Positions 47,396-59,970 of a DNA stretch of 64,000 nucleotides are shown here, one piece after another. Under the pieces are notes generated by a model, which ran no database searches, had not been told where the DNA came from, and was given only the letters and a program-made list of their open reading frames with translations. The DNA lies in the NCBI GenBank assembly GCA_037043015.1, contig CM073322.1, forward strand, positions 3,979,601-4,043,600. The letters are read 5' to 3'. The stretch comes from Bryum argenteum (taxonomy: Eukaryota; Streptophyta; Bryopsida; Bryales; Bryaceae). A program made the translations under genes and the position numbers. Position 1 is the first letter of the stretch. Each line of letters begins with the position of its first letter.

Positions 47396-48181
47396 CGATT
47401 TGGAGGTTTTGAATGAAGTTAACACCAAGTATCCTATACCATGCTAGGGTTGAATCAAATTAACACCAAGTATTTCCTTCCATGTAAATCCAAGTTCCAT
47501 GTGGCTTCTTTCATGATTTAATATATTTAATACGGTTAGAGAAAATAATAAAACCACCTCCTCCCCCCTTTAGTATAACTTCCTCTATTACTTAGCATCC
47601 TACAAAGTCAAAGTAAATCATAACATGTAGATACGTTTCTCTTACGGGAAATTTTGTTCTTCCATAATTTTTATAAGGTATTTTTTAGTCAACACAAGTT
47701 TTAAAATCGTTATCCCTTTCCACAAATCTATTTTCCGTATATCATTCAATATTCTACTCATTCAAATGACTTACAAGTAAATGATGACCTATAGATGACA
47801 TATCCCCACGATTTTCTAAATAACACCATCATTTCCATAGGGTCATCATTAGGTAGTCTAAGGGTTTAAATTGTCCCCTTACCCCCTTTATCTATTTTTT
47901 CTTATTTTTGAAGTTTTGGTGTTTGTAAGTGCTTGTAACCAAAATCCACCCTATAGATCCTTTACTCCAACGATTTTTTTTTATAGCTCCATCATGTTCA
48001 TAAGGTAGTTATTACATAGTCCAATTCTTTTTAAAATATTTTTTCTCTCCATTTAACTATTTTTTATCTATTATTTAAAGCTCTACTTACTTCGAAAATT
48101 CTATATTAATTTGGGAAAAATAGTACAGGTTGTCCTATAATATTTTTGATGGTTCCATCATTTTTATATGATCCATATTAC

Positions 48182-48404
48182 CTACACTAAATAGGCAGAT
48201 TAGTGTTAGATACACTAATTTACATAAATAGGCTATAAGTTTTTACTATTAGTCAATATTTGTACCCTCTACAATGGTGAAGATGGGGATCCTTACATAG
48301 TATTGGAATCGATACTCTTGGTAAAAATTTTATCCCAAAAGTAAAAACTTGTAGCATTTTCAAATCTTATAAAAATCTAACACTAATGTACCTATTTAGT
48401 GTAG
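48182..48404. mobile_element. Possible foldback MITE
   Basis: Arms CTACACTAAATAGGCAGATT (48182 on) and its near-complement ending CCTATTTAGTGTAG (48404) pair over about 30 bp. Interior AT-rich, non-coding. Target duplication not clear. Confidence 0.45.
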
Positions 48405-48682
48405 TCCAAATGTTCAAATTACATTCCCCACTTTGTTTTCGTATGCATGTGCGCACACCACCTACTTTCACATGACTATTTAATTTTTAGAAATTCGGGA
48501 AAAATACTTTCGTTCGTCCTGTGCCCCTAAGACTTATACCATATTTTTTACACAATATGAATCACCTAGGAAAGTTATCAACACCCCTTCCACAGTTCCA
48601 CTCCCTTTTTGCTTATATATTTACATATGCCCCCGTGCTTCAAACCCCGCAATTCAAATATCCCCATATAAATTCAACCACA

Positions 48683-48745
48683 TAGGCGATCGTCGATTGC
48701 TCAGGCGATCGTCGGTTGCCCAGGCGACCGCCGGTCCAGGCAAAG
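48683..48745. repeat. CpG-rich dyad minisatellite, array 5
   Basis: Three units: GCGATCGTCGATTGCTCAG, GCGATCGTCGGTTGCCCAG and GCGACCGCCGGTCCAG. Confidence 0.8.
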
Positions 48746-49404
48746 TATAAATACTACTCTCCCTCTCTATTTCCCTATACATCTTGGACTTCCCTATGGC
48801 TCAAATAGTAGCCTTGCAATGATAAGAACTGCCAAATATTCTATAAAGTAATTAATATAGTCCAAACCTAGATCCCTAGCACTCAAATTATACGTTATCT
48901 TCAATATACCTTCGAATGGATCGAGGTTTCTATCACCAATACAACACTCTAATTGGAATCCATTCTAAAATAAAAATTCAAAATCTAACGATGGTTGAAG
49001 GAGATCTATCTCTTCAAAAATCATCCACTTTTTCACTTTTTTCATCGTAGAAATATCATTGCAAAGCCAATACTAAAACTATCTGGATCAAAATACTTCC
49101 AACTACAAAGATTGTGGGATGCATCTAAAGATCACACTTGTCTAAAACACATCATGCAAAAACCTTTTTGATGTCACATAATAGGCTTGCAATGGTAAAA
49201 CATGCCTAATGTTTAAAAACCCAAGAAACAAGTACTCCCTTCACTAAAATGCATGCCATTTTTTCATACTTAATTGTGTGAGTGTGCAATTTTTACCAGC
49301 TAAACTAGACTTAATTTGGGACCCAACCCAAGTGATTTCGTCAAAAATTGAGTCCGAATGAAAAAGTTATGGCTCTTCAAAGTTCATGTCCTTCGTTTCT
49401 AGAG

Positions 49405-49680
49405 GGTAGACCGCCGGTCGCCCTATGAGCTACGTTCGCCCATCACCTGGATCGGCGGTCGCCCCAACAGGAGGGGTCCAGCTTGGCTCGCGGACACTTT
49501 GTCCTTGCCCCTAAGGTCGCCTAGAAGCGGTTGCCAGGGCGACCGCCGGTCTCCATACTGGACCGCCGGTCGCCTTCTCGCGGCAGCCAGGGCGATCGGC
49601 GATCGCAGTAGGCGACCGACGTTCGCCCCGGTGCGACCGTCAGTCGCCTAGCGAGGTCGCCCTCCCGCGGTCGCCCACTG
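49405..49680. repeat. CpG-rich dyad minisatellite, right array
   Basis: Right subterminal array of the hAT-like element: GACCGCCGGTCGCCCTATGA, GGCGATCGGCGATCGC, GGCGACCGACGTTCGCC and similar units. It is the mirror image in position and orientation of the left array at 43500-43768, both about 180-210 bp from the element ends. Confidence 0.9.
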
Positions 49681-49886
49681 TGACGTGTATTTTGATTTTC
49701 CACGTCATTATCAACCCTACGCCACGTAGGAAAATAGCTTTTTACCTCAAGGTAAATCTCAGCAAGTTTTTTACTATGTAATTTTTGGTACGGTCGACAT
49801 TTTCGTCGACTCGACGTCTAACAGACATGTCCAATACGTCAAATCAGACAGATATTCCCAAAATTGTGTCTAATAAGACAACCCTG

Positions 49887-50060
49887 CCTGTAGGTCCATC
49901 ACAGGCCTCAGCTAGCGCATTGACAGGCTAGTTGCATGCCCTCCCGTGAGTCCCGTCCCTCCCATCCCATCTCCTCCATCCCCTATTCTCCTCCCGTCCA
50001 TCTCCTCCATCCCCTCCCGTCTATCCCCTTCCCTCCATCCCCACCCATCCATCCCCAGAA
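49887..50060 (-). promoter_or_regulatory. Displaced upstream block of AP2 copy F
   Basis: Continues the 5' flank of copy F after the hAT-like insertion: TCCATCACAGGCC, GCGCATTGACAGGCTAGTTG correspond to CTCCATCGACCACAGC and GCGCGTTGACAGCGGCTGTG of the other copies. Followed by a CT-rich tract of TCCATCCCC units (49936-50056). Confidence 0.5.
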
Positions 50061-50985
50061 TATGTATCAATATTAATCAATATTTATATTATGGTTGTTG
50101 AAATCGCTTCAAGCATGAAACCCATCTATATACTATATGGTTGAAGTTGACAGATTAAATGAAGAGTATTTAACTCCACTAGCTTGCGAACCATCACATC
50201 TATTATTGAAGTTAACTGAACTTCAATTCTAGACGAAGAGTTTTAATTGCCTATCCTGAAAAAAACCAAGTAACTTATCGGCAAGTGTTTCAATTTTGTA
50301 TTAGTTACTATTGATCAACTTGAGTAGATCATGGATAAGACCTTGAAGATATAGTTTGAATATTGTTGAAGTTGACAATTCAATTTAAGACGAATAATTG
50401 AAGTAGGCAACTAGTTTGCAAGGCGGCCATCTGTTGTTGATGTTGATGTAACTATGATTCTATATGAATATCTAAATGGCTTGTTCACCCACAAACTAGT
50501 TCGTCGTAAGCCACTCACTATTTCTCTAGTATTTAAAGATACTCTATGATCCAATATATAATGATCTTACTTGCTCAAACATTTTGAAAGTCAAGAAATA
50601 TAATTTGAGAATCTTAGTATCTTGTACAGATTATTATACATTTTTATTTTCTGAAAAAGTACATGAAGAAACTAAACATTATACTTATATTATATATCTA
50701 AGTAACTCCGCAGTATCCAATTGTTGCCTTTAGACAAGAAATCAATGTATTTATCCTATTTGATCAAATTTTTCTAAGAGCTAGCCGGAGAGCCAGAGAG
50801 CATTTTGGAAACATGAGTATCTAAGAGCATCTATTTATGATAAAAACTTATGATGTGCAATTCAATACCTTCACAATACATGAAGTCAATCAACATCTTT
50901 ATAATAGTACATTCTTTTAACCTCAACAAGTTTGGCTCATTTCTAGCAAAAGAATAAACTTTTAATTAGAAGTGCTATAACTAGA
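50061..50985. other. AT-rich sequence, no gene recognised
   Basis: Short frames only. Several weakly repeated phrases (TTGAAGTTGACA) occur, but no element ends could be placed. Confidence 0.4.
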
Positions 50986-50989
50986 AGTA

Positions 50990-52020
50990 TATTAAGTAAG
51001 TTATTCACATCTCAACCAACAATCTTGTAGTAGAAATATTCTACATCATGTGGGTCAAATTTTGAGTCATGAGGTCTCATAGATTGCGAGATCCTAATAT
51101 CAGTTTTTAAAAAATCTCAAAATCTCAACATTTTCACTTTTGATGTCAATAGGCTACCAAAAGACTTATTGCAAAGCAGAAATCACCTACTTACTAAAGA
51201 TATTTACCTTCATCTCAATGACAACCTTGAACCAAAAAAAACCATGAGAAATTTCTTTTGGTGCAAAATAATGGCCTTGCAATAATGAAGATTGCACCAA
51301 AATCTATATAGGAAAAAATGTTCAAAAATGGGCTCCTTAGTTGTACAAAATTATATGCCTTAACTTCGTCACATCTTGGATGGAATTGAGGTTTTTACTA
51401 CAAATATTAGATTCAAATTGGAATCCAATGCAAAAAAAATTTAAAAAAAAATAAAAAAATAAAAAAATAAAAATAATATATATACATATATACAAAATTG
51501 AAATCCAACCGTGGATGAATGAGAAACTTCTCCTCAAAAACCATGTACTTTCTTGAGTTTTTAAGAACGAAACATTATTGCAAATATTTAATATTTATGC
51601 ACCTATGCTATAAATATTTTTTAATTAAAAGAAATAAAAAAATAAAATGTATATATATATATATAATATGTATATAAAAATAAAAATAAACTTCCAATTA
51701 CAAAGTTAATAGTGGATTTCATCTTGAAATCATACTTATGCAAAATAGATTCACGAAAAACTACATTGAATTCACATGATTCACTTGCAATGATAAAACA
51801 TACCCCTTGTATGAAAACCCAGAATCGAGATATACCTTCACTAAAATGCAGACGCGCGTTAACCCATACTTTGCACCATGAATTTGCAATTTTTACCACA
51901 TAGACTAATTAGACTAAGTTTGGGACCCAATACAAGTAATTCTATCCAAAAATGGACTCCAGATGAAAATGTTATGGCTCTTCAAAAATGCTATTTTATG
52001 CCATTTAGCTCGTTTAAGGG
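50990..52020 (-). mobile_element. TTAA-family element (family A), old copy
   Basis: Inverted relative of 58529-59500, from the GAGGTCTCATAGATTGCGAG region (51080) to ATGGCTCTTCAAAAATGC and the end AGCTCGTTTAAGGG at 52020, followed by TTAA (52021-52024). The other end is decayed. The A-rich run at 51430-51490 interrupts it. Confidence 0.55.
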
Positions 52021-54400
52021 TTAATGAGGCTCTAATATTTGCTTACAAATGCTCCTTACCAACCTCGGACCAAGAATTTAGAAAAACTTACCATTGAAAT
52101 TGAGTTTTTTTCCCTTAGAAAACACTTCAAATCTACTTCGCACCAAGGAATACTTCAATTTCACCAACGGTGAGGACTTTGAATTAAAGATATGAAATGC
52201 ACCTACATGTACAGTCGGGTACAGAAATAATTCGAACTGCATTTGAAGGCAGTTTTTGAAAAAATTTCGAAATGTGCTTGTATACTCAAAAATGATCGGA
52301 ATTGCAATCCGTAAAAGGCGTTGGAACCACATTAGAGTGTTTTACACTATCATTGCGAAAAAATTCTTCTTTTTTGTAAAATTGTTCAAAGAACTACAAC
52401 TCTACATGTTCCATCTACAATTGACTACTGTCGCTTTGTGCTTCAATTGCAATGTTCATTTTCACTTGCAAAATTGATATGAGTGCCATAAGTTGTTCTT
52501 TAAATACTTGAGCTCATGCTTATTGAATCAATGATATGTTCCTTGTTTGTTTCTTGGGTAGGAGGAATGTCTTAGAATGTGCTTGTGATTAGTCAATTTT
52601 TCTAAAAACTTTGTGAAACCATTCACACTACTAGAAATGTCCTACAAGGACTTAAAGGATGGTTTGATAAAGTTAGGGTAATTATTTTCATAAGCTCATT
52701 GCCAAACTCAAATTCTTTTAGCATTCTCGCCAAGTTTAAATCAAAGTTCAATTTCACACCTTAAGTGTTGATTGGAAACTTATCACGAAACTACTCCAAC
52801 TCAAAAGTTTAGAGGGAGCAAGTAATTTTGAACATTCAACAATGAGCTCAAGTAGCTAAAGAACAACTTATGGCACTCATATCAATTTTGCAAGTGAAAA
52901 TAAACATTGTAATTGAAGCACAAAGCGACAGTGGTCAATTGTGGATGGAACGTGTAGAATTTTAGTTCTTTGAAAAATTTTACTAAAAAGAAGAGTTTTT
53001 TTGCAATGATAGTGTAAAACACTTTGACGTGGTTCCAATGCCTTTTACGGATTGCAATTCCGATCATTTTTGAGTATACAGGCACATTTCGAAGTTTTTT
53101 CAAAAACTGCCTTCAAATGCAGTTCGAATTATTTCTGTACCCCACTGTACAATTGAGATACTAGATCTTTCAAGCTACTTCCTCCAAAGTACATCAAAAA
53201 TTGAAATTGTGCATCTTGTATAAAAATAAATTTTTAAAAAAGGTAATTTTATCTAAAGGGTTTTCGTCTTTAGGGATTAAGAAATTAGAGATGTAAACAT
53301 GTTCACAACCCCACATGTCTACAATATTCATTCCATATTCATGAAAATTATGAGATCATGCTATAATTTACACGAAATACATGTAAAATGTGGGGTAGGA
53401 TTGCGGAGTTGGACTCTTTTGGTGCACAAATACACCATTTGCGAAGATTTAAAATATTAATGTAGCACGTGGTTAACTTAAGCGCACTTGATGATGTCAA
53501 GGTTAACCCTTTAAGCTCCTTGAGATACAAATTATTTTTTTGCGATTTTGGGCACCTTAGATGAACGGGTTGAAAGTAATATTTTTGCCTAAATTATTTT
53601 TGGATGCTCCTTATACTGCATAGTGTATGTGGTAGAATTTGCAAAGTCAAATTCTACTTTTTGAGTCTTTCAGGACAATTCTTGGGTTGCGAGTGGCAAT
53701 AAGGCAACTTTAAAATAAAAAATTAAAAAATAAAAAATTTAAAAAAAATTAAAAAAAATCACTTAGGCTTGGAAAAATAAATATTTAGATTTAAGAGAAC
53801 CTACAAACAAGACATTATGGGACAATAGAAGCATTTACAAGTACAATATATATATTAAAGTGGGCTTGATGTTGTGCATCAATAGGGATTTCTTTAGAAG
53901 TCCAATCTTATTGAATCAATCATTGCATTATAACTTACTTTAAGTACATGGGGGCATATATATCATAGGGAGGTCAATTGGGCAATTTATTCATGTTAAT
54001 CCAAAGAAGAGTTTGTTGTATGAATATATTTATTTAGTTCTTAGAACAACCTAGTACCTTTCTTTGACTCAACAATCACATGAAGCCCAATCTCCAAAGG
54101 CAAAATGGCCCTTAACCCAATACTTCTTTGATATTTTCTGAGAGTTTTTAAAACCTCAAAACTACAATTTTCTACCTCTACACACTACTCGGGGTGTGAA
54201 ACAATTCTTAAAACCTCCAACCGTAAGACCTTAAACCTATGACTATTATTGGGTACTGCTCCAAAAATTGACTGTTAGATATTTACCATCTGAGAGATCA
54301 TAGCATCCAAAGTTTGTATGCTATGCAAGTCTTTTTGGGCATTTTGAAGATTGTTTTTGAAGTTTATGGAGGCTACCCTTGTACTACTGGTAAACTATTT
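51350..54400. repeat. Segmental duplicate (partner 23880-25690)
   Basis: Colinear with 23880-25690 but longer, mainly because of the mariner-like insertion at 52212-53147 and expansion around 53700-54060. Non-coding. Confidence 0.65.
52212..53147. mobile_element. Tc1/mariner-like element with about 320-bp inverted repeats
   Basis: Starts CAGTCGGGTACAGAAATAAT and ends ATTATTTCTGTACCCCACTG, flanked by TA (52210-52211 and 53148-53149). The inverted arms, 52212 to about 52533 and about 52826-53147, are close copies. The 290-bp middle holds no recognisable transposase; a stray CACTACTAG word at about 52628 sits there. Terminal CAGT and TA target fit the Tc1/mariner (IS630) superfamily. Partner duplication around 24530 lacks it. 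Confidence 0.8.
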
Positions 54401-54619
54401 GACTTAAACCACTTTGGAATTGAGTAGTAATTAAGTAATGAACATTTTTCAATTAAAAACAAATTAAAAATTTACTTTTTTAAGCTACCTTATCTCGACT
54501 CGCAACTGAAGGATTGTCCTAAAAGACTCAAAATTTTGAATTTGACTTTGTAGATTTTACCCACATACACCTTGCATTATAAGGAGCACCAAGTAAAAAT
54601 CTTGGGCAAAATTATTACT

Positions 54620-55850
54620 TTATCATTTAGACTGCCAAGATTTGCAAAAACCCATTTCAAGTTTCAAGGAAGGTAAGGGGTTAACAATCAGGTGCATGGC
54701 GATGAAGAAAATTCATTAGTTTGTAGTCATTTTGGAGCAAAACTTAGATTTGCCATGTTATTTTGATGTATGGGTGCATCAAGCAATGGTAAGTAGGCTT
54801 GACTAGGCGCCCTAACTTGTTTCTGACATCGACTTCATATTGCTAGCATCCAAAAGATTTAACCCTTAACCCTATAGTTAAAAACAACCGCATTGTGGTC
54901 GATTCGCATTTGAAAAAATGTTGTTTTTGCAAAAATTGAAATGTTGACTTTATAACTCACTTTTCGTTGGGTGAAATTTGAAAAAACATTGTAGGCGGAC
55001 TAATTTGATAGTTATAAAGAAGATCCTTTTATTAAACTACCCAAATTAACTTTAAAAGAGACAAGTGTTAGCGGATTTCAGATATGGTTGTCTTGGATGT
55101 TACTAAAAAGCTTCTCCTATACTCCTATAGGGGTGAAATTTCTCAACCTATTTTTAGCCAAATCTTACATTTTCAGAAAAAGTCTCATAAATAGAAATGA
55201 AGGTAAGTTATCCACATCTTAGTTGTAAAATCATTTAGTACACTTAGCATAGGTGAAATAGTTCTGAATTTAAAGTTAAAAGCTTATCATTCAAAAAAAA
55301 AAATTAACGACTGTCGCATATAGGGGTTAAGATTTGTGCATAGTTGGTCCGGGCTAGGATTTCATTATATTTAGGTAAACGAGTTAAGAAATATGCTGAT
55401 GTTGAAGTTTAGTTTTTGGACTTTAGGTTTTGGGTTCTGAGTTTAAGATTTGATGTCTCTACATACAACATTATAGTTAAATTTTAAGAAAAAGCAATCT
55501 ACTCTATTAACCCCAAGTGCCCAAGAGAGCAAGGATGGGCTTTTGAAGATTCCAATTTAGAATCTTGATCTAGAAAATTTAGATTTAAACTCCAAAACTC
55601 TTAGTTTAAACTTAGACTTTATTTGAATATTATTTTTGAAATCTTACTTATAAAAATACTACTACTCATGTTCCTAAATTTCCAACTTTAAACTTTTACC
55701 AATTTTGCAAGGCCAGCCTTCAAAATGTACAACATCAAATTTCAACTTTTGCAAAAAAAAACATTGCATCAACTTTGACCGTTATAATTTTTCAAATGGT
55801 AAAGATCCAACAGTTGAAAGTTTTTAAAGGGTAGTACTAATGGTAGTTAG
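54620..55850. other. AT-rich repeat-derived sequence, no gene
   Basis: Decayed repeats. 55100-55160 is an inverted match of 59940-60000 (AAATTTCTCAACCTATTTTTAGCC). No coding signal. Confidence 0.45.
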
Positions 55851-55856
55851 TTTTAA

Positions 55857-56785
55857 CCCCTAAAAATCCAGGCGTTTCCTCGACCTCCATAACCAAAAAC
55901 TGCCATCTTTAACCTTCGTTGGGAAATGGGGAAATGGAGAAACTATTTTTTTGGTTTTAGACTTTGAATCGTAAGATCTTGTACCTAACTTGTATACAAA
56001 AGACTGGTCAAAATTTCAACCGTTGGATGTTTGTCATTTGTGAGATCATAACAATCAAAGTTTGACCAACACTTTTTTTTGCCGCTGCGTGAGAAGCATT
56101 GTCTAAATGGTGCCAAGGGCAACTTGATGATTGTTACTTCAAATATTTTTCCCTCATTTTTTTTCATGTAGGTAATCAAGGTGGGTATGCTCATGCAAAA
56201 TTTTAGAGACCGATTTCACTTTTTGACCTTAATGTAAAATATTTTATGAAAGATGGTCTAAAAACAACCATATAGTAAAACAAGCACCACGTATGATATA
56301 TTTAGTTTGAGAAAAATCTGGACGGTGAGAAGGTGCATTCATGATAATGTGAATTTTGAAAAAAAAAAAAAATCTTGGAAAAATCCAAAATCTCAATTTT
56401 TGGCAATTTTTGAAAGAAAAAATTGTAAAATTACTAGAAATTGTGAAGATTGTTTTTGAAAGTTTTGAAGGCTGCCCTTGTAAAATTGGTAAACTTTTTG
56501 ACTCCGGATACTTTGAAATTTGAATAGTAATTTGGTAATGAACATATTTCCAAAAAAAATTAAAATAAAAAAAATTATTTTAAGCTGCCCGTTTTGGACT
56601 TGAAACCTAAAGTTTCTAGATGAAGGTTATAAAATTAAAATTTGGCTTTACAAATTTTACCACATACACATTACAGTATGGGGAGCATCCAGTAAAAATC
56701 TTAGTTAATAATATCAATTTAATTCCTTAAAATGAGCTGCCCGAAACCTCAAAAAACCAAATCCGTTTTCCTGGATTTTTAGGGG
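55857..56785. mobile_element. TTAA-flanked element, 929 bp (family B)
   Basis: Starts CCCCTAAAAATCCAGGCG and ends CCTGGATTTTTAGGGG; inverted termini of about 15 bp, with TTAA on both sides (55853-55856 and 56786-56789). Very similar along its length to 62644-63566, so both moved fairly recently. No transposase frame. Terminal CCC and TTAA target resemble the piggyBac superfamily. Confidence 0.8.
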
Positions 56786-56789
56786 TTAA

Positions 56790-58520
56790 GATCTTATAGT
56801 TGAAAGTAGAAAAAAAAAATGTTAAGTATTTGTCCATATGTCAATTCTTAGAAAGTAGTCAAAAATCAAAGTTTTTGAGGTTTTGAGACCCAAGACTTGC
56901 CTTGGGCATGTAGGGGTCAAGCAAACACTCTATATTTTCCTTTTTGTGTTACCTAAGGTGATGAGATTATGGTCCTTGCTTTTTCAAGAGGATTGCCTCC
57001 TTTGGTAAAACTCGCTGAAAAAGTAGCAATCATTTCATAACCAATGACTGTTACAAAGGGCAGGTCCGCCATCAACTCAAAATGACCAGTATTTCCATTA
57101 GTAAGTGTTTTATACACAAAGCTCTCCTCTCACCACATTTAAGTTATGTGAGCATCTGTAGATGATTTGAAGCATTGTAATCTCCTCCAATCATACTTTC
57201 AATTTCCGGATGGGTTTGTTCATCCATTTTTGTGCCGAAACAAAATTTTAAACACTATCTACTTTGGATACTTCAACACGTATATAATAACAAAACAACG
57301 TCTTGTAATATTTTCCAAGAAGATAATGAAAATAATGATAGATGACATTAGTTTCAAAAAATTTAGATTCAAAACATAATTTCATATTAATTCAACAATT
57401 TGTTGTCAAGGATTGTACAAATTTGAGGAAAGTTCTTATTATCAGTTGCACCATAGACTATATCATGTCGGATTCTTGTTGCACTCGATTCGTAAAGAAA
57501 GAGGAATCAAATACCAAATACGAACATCTTATATGTAGTACAAGTGTTAGAATCTCTTTTGGAATCACTCAATCACTACTCAATTAGAATCAACCTTGAG
57601 TACATCATAACTTATATTTTGTATGAAGTGCCAATATTTATTTCAAAACTTTCTTCCATTTATCTAGTATACCAAGGTGTTATTTTTGGGTATAGGATAT
57701 GGTTTATGGCAACTAAAGGACTTTGGATCACATAGTATACCTATCTTCTATAGCTTCTAGGAGAAGAAAGTATGCTATTTGGAGGAATTTGTTGTTTATC
57801 GATATATACATTTTGTTAGAATATGAAACAAAAAGTGTAATTCTCACTTTGTTTTGTACTAGTCAAATCAAACCATGGCAATTACATTTAAATGTTCATT
57901 AAAAGTTTGGATGAATACAAGATATTACAATTACTTCATAATAAAATTATATGATCAAAAATGTCTAAGCACCTTAATGTGAGTAAGAATGTAGGGAAGA
58001 TGAATTTTGCTAAGATGGCATTTATCCATGATTGACCCATTTTGATGTTTAGACTAGATTTGCTATTTTGACCAATTTGCTATTTTGATCGATTTTTTAT
58101 GCATGTCTTTCTGACATCAATCCTTGTCCTTGAGAGTATCATTTGTAATATCATTAATTTTTATATGAATGAATACCACCAAAGACTTTGGTAGTATCAT
58201 GCAATTTCACCAGTTATGCCCTCGAATATTTATTAATGCCCGTTCAAGAACATCGCATAGGAATGTTTATGTGCGGCCATTAATAAATATTGCCCTTACG
58301 ATGACATTTCTCATCGGTAGTTTAGGAACTATTCAAGGTCAATAACTATCAAAATCTTAAATGTTTTGTGAATTTTGAACTCTCTAAAATGTGTCATATT
58401 GGCATAATAACATTATTTTAACAAAATTGACATTATGGTGAGAATTAAGCACAAACTATAATAGGCAAGTGAACATGGTTGTTTTAACATTTAGCACATT
58501 GGTGAGCTAATTTCTTTTTG
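56790..58520. other. AT-rich sequence, no gene recognised
   Basis: Short frames at 57167-57735 on the plus strand have no motifs. Nothing further seen. Confidence 0.4.
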
Positions 58521-58528
58521 TCTATTAA

Positions 58529-59500
58529 CCCCTAAACGTCCCTAGTGTCGAAAAACGACATTTTGGATGAAGGGCAGAAACTTTGAACAGCCATAACTTC
58601 TTCATCCAGACTCCGTTTTCGACGAAATCACTTGGGCTGGGTCCCAAATTAAGTCTAGTTTGTGTGGTACAAATTTCAGATCCATACAATGAAGTATGAA
58701 TTAATGGCATGCATTTTAGTGACAACAGCTTTTGGTTTTGAGATTTCAGACATTGGGCATGTTTCACCATTGCAAGCCAATTATGCAAAACCAAAAATGG
58801 TTTTTCATGATTTTTTTTTATATAAGTATGATCTTAGATGTATTCTAACAACTTTCTAGTTGCAAGTTTTTCGATCCGAATAACTTTGCTAGTGGATTTG
58901 CAATGATGTTTCTACAATGCAAAAAGTGAAAAAATGGATGATTTTTGAGGAGCTAGATCTCCTTCATCCACCGTTAGATTTCGACTTTATTCTTTGGGAT
59001 AGATTCCAATCATAGTCTATTTTAAGTGGTAGAAACCTTAACCTAATTGAAGATGTATTGAAGATAGGGCATGGATTTGAGTGCAAAGGGTCTAGTTTTG
59101 GACTATTTTTCCTTTGTAAATTTTGAGGCAGTTTTCACCATTGGAAGGCTACTATTTGAGCCAAGATATTTTTTTGATGAATTTTTTTGGTACAAAAGTG
59201 CTTTTGAGATGAAGATGAACAACTTTCTAGTTGGTGATTTTTTGATTGCAAATTTCATGTTGGTAGTATTTTCACTTCAAAGTGGAAATGATGGTATTTT
59301 GTAGCCTGTTTTGCGCACTAATACGTTACGATCTCCCAATCTATGAGGTCCCATGAGTCTAGTTTTGGCCCACATGATCTACTACAAGTCTATTACAAGT
59401 TTGTACGGTTAAGATCTGAATAGCCTATCTTTATTTTCATCTATATCACTTTTTTTGAAAATGAGTTTTTGGCTAAAAATACCCCAAGGACGTTTAGGGG
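58529..59500. mobile_element. TTAA-flanked element, 972 bp (family A)
   Basis: Starts CCCCTAAACGTCCCTAG and ends AAGGACGTTTAGGGG, flanked by TTAA (58525-58528 and 59501-59504). The interior contains AACTTTGAACAGCCATAACT and the GACGAAATCACTTGGG block also found at 43825, 45625, 46880, 49340 and, more decayed, at 17990, 24320, 40620 and 51940. This is the best-preserved family A copy. Confidence 0.78.
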
Positions 59501-59970
59501 TTAAGATCAACTATGAAGATAACAACTATTGGATTTGGCTATAATCTATCTTCATATGCAATTACATTGACCAATCAAGATTGAACGACCTACTTGTGAC
59601 CTATGTTTGAAGTAATGATAAACCAGTACGAACCTATGTCCAGAGGAAAGTGAAAAGGTGAATTTAGAATCATATTAATATGGAAAAAGTCTAGAATTCT
59701 ATAGTGAGGCACTCTATGCATGCTTACCGCAATGTAATTTTCAATTCCAAAAATATGTTGGGAACGGAGAACCGGGAAATTGAGAACTAAGGATGTTCAA
59801 AGGAGCTTCTTCAATTTGTGAAATTTTTGAAAGTCGTTGTTAAAGAGTCTGCTCCATGCATGCCACAAAAGACTAAAAACTTACTCACCAAAATAATCAA
59901 CTCTGTAAGAGAGAAATTTGCTACTACGAGGCATAAATTTGGCTAAAAATAGGTTGAGAAATTTCACCCC

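Larger units (their letters stand above)
43319..49886. mobile_element. 6.57-kb hAT-like transposon, non-autonomous
   Basis: Perfect 23-bp terminal inverted repeats begin CAGGGTTGTCTTATTAGACA at both ends. Flanking 8-mers CTTGCAGG (43311-43318) and CCTGTAGG (49887-49894) match at 6 of 8 positions, both differences being C/T, which fits a decayed 8-bp target duplication of the hAT superfamily. Joining the flanks restores the upstream block of AP2 copy F (compare 28100-28180). No transposase is seen. The interior is symmetric: CpG-rich minisatellites near both ends and in the middle, plus four copies of TTAA-family-like sequence, two in each orientation. Confidence 0.75.

Noticed and set aside
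43500-49680. CRISPR-like array
   Set aside because: Units of about 21 bp are adjacent with almost no unique spacers, in a eukaryotic genome; this is a minisatellite.
52628-52640. CACTACTAG word suggesting another CACTA element end
   Set aside because: It sits inside the mariner-like element and no inverted partner end was found nearby.
52882-53103. 73-residue frames in both arms of the mariner-like element
   Set aside because: They occur only because the arms are inverted copies; no DDE motif or helix-turn-helix is seen.
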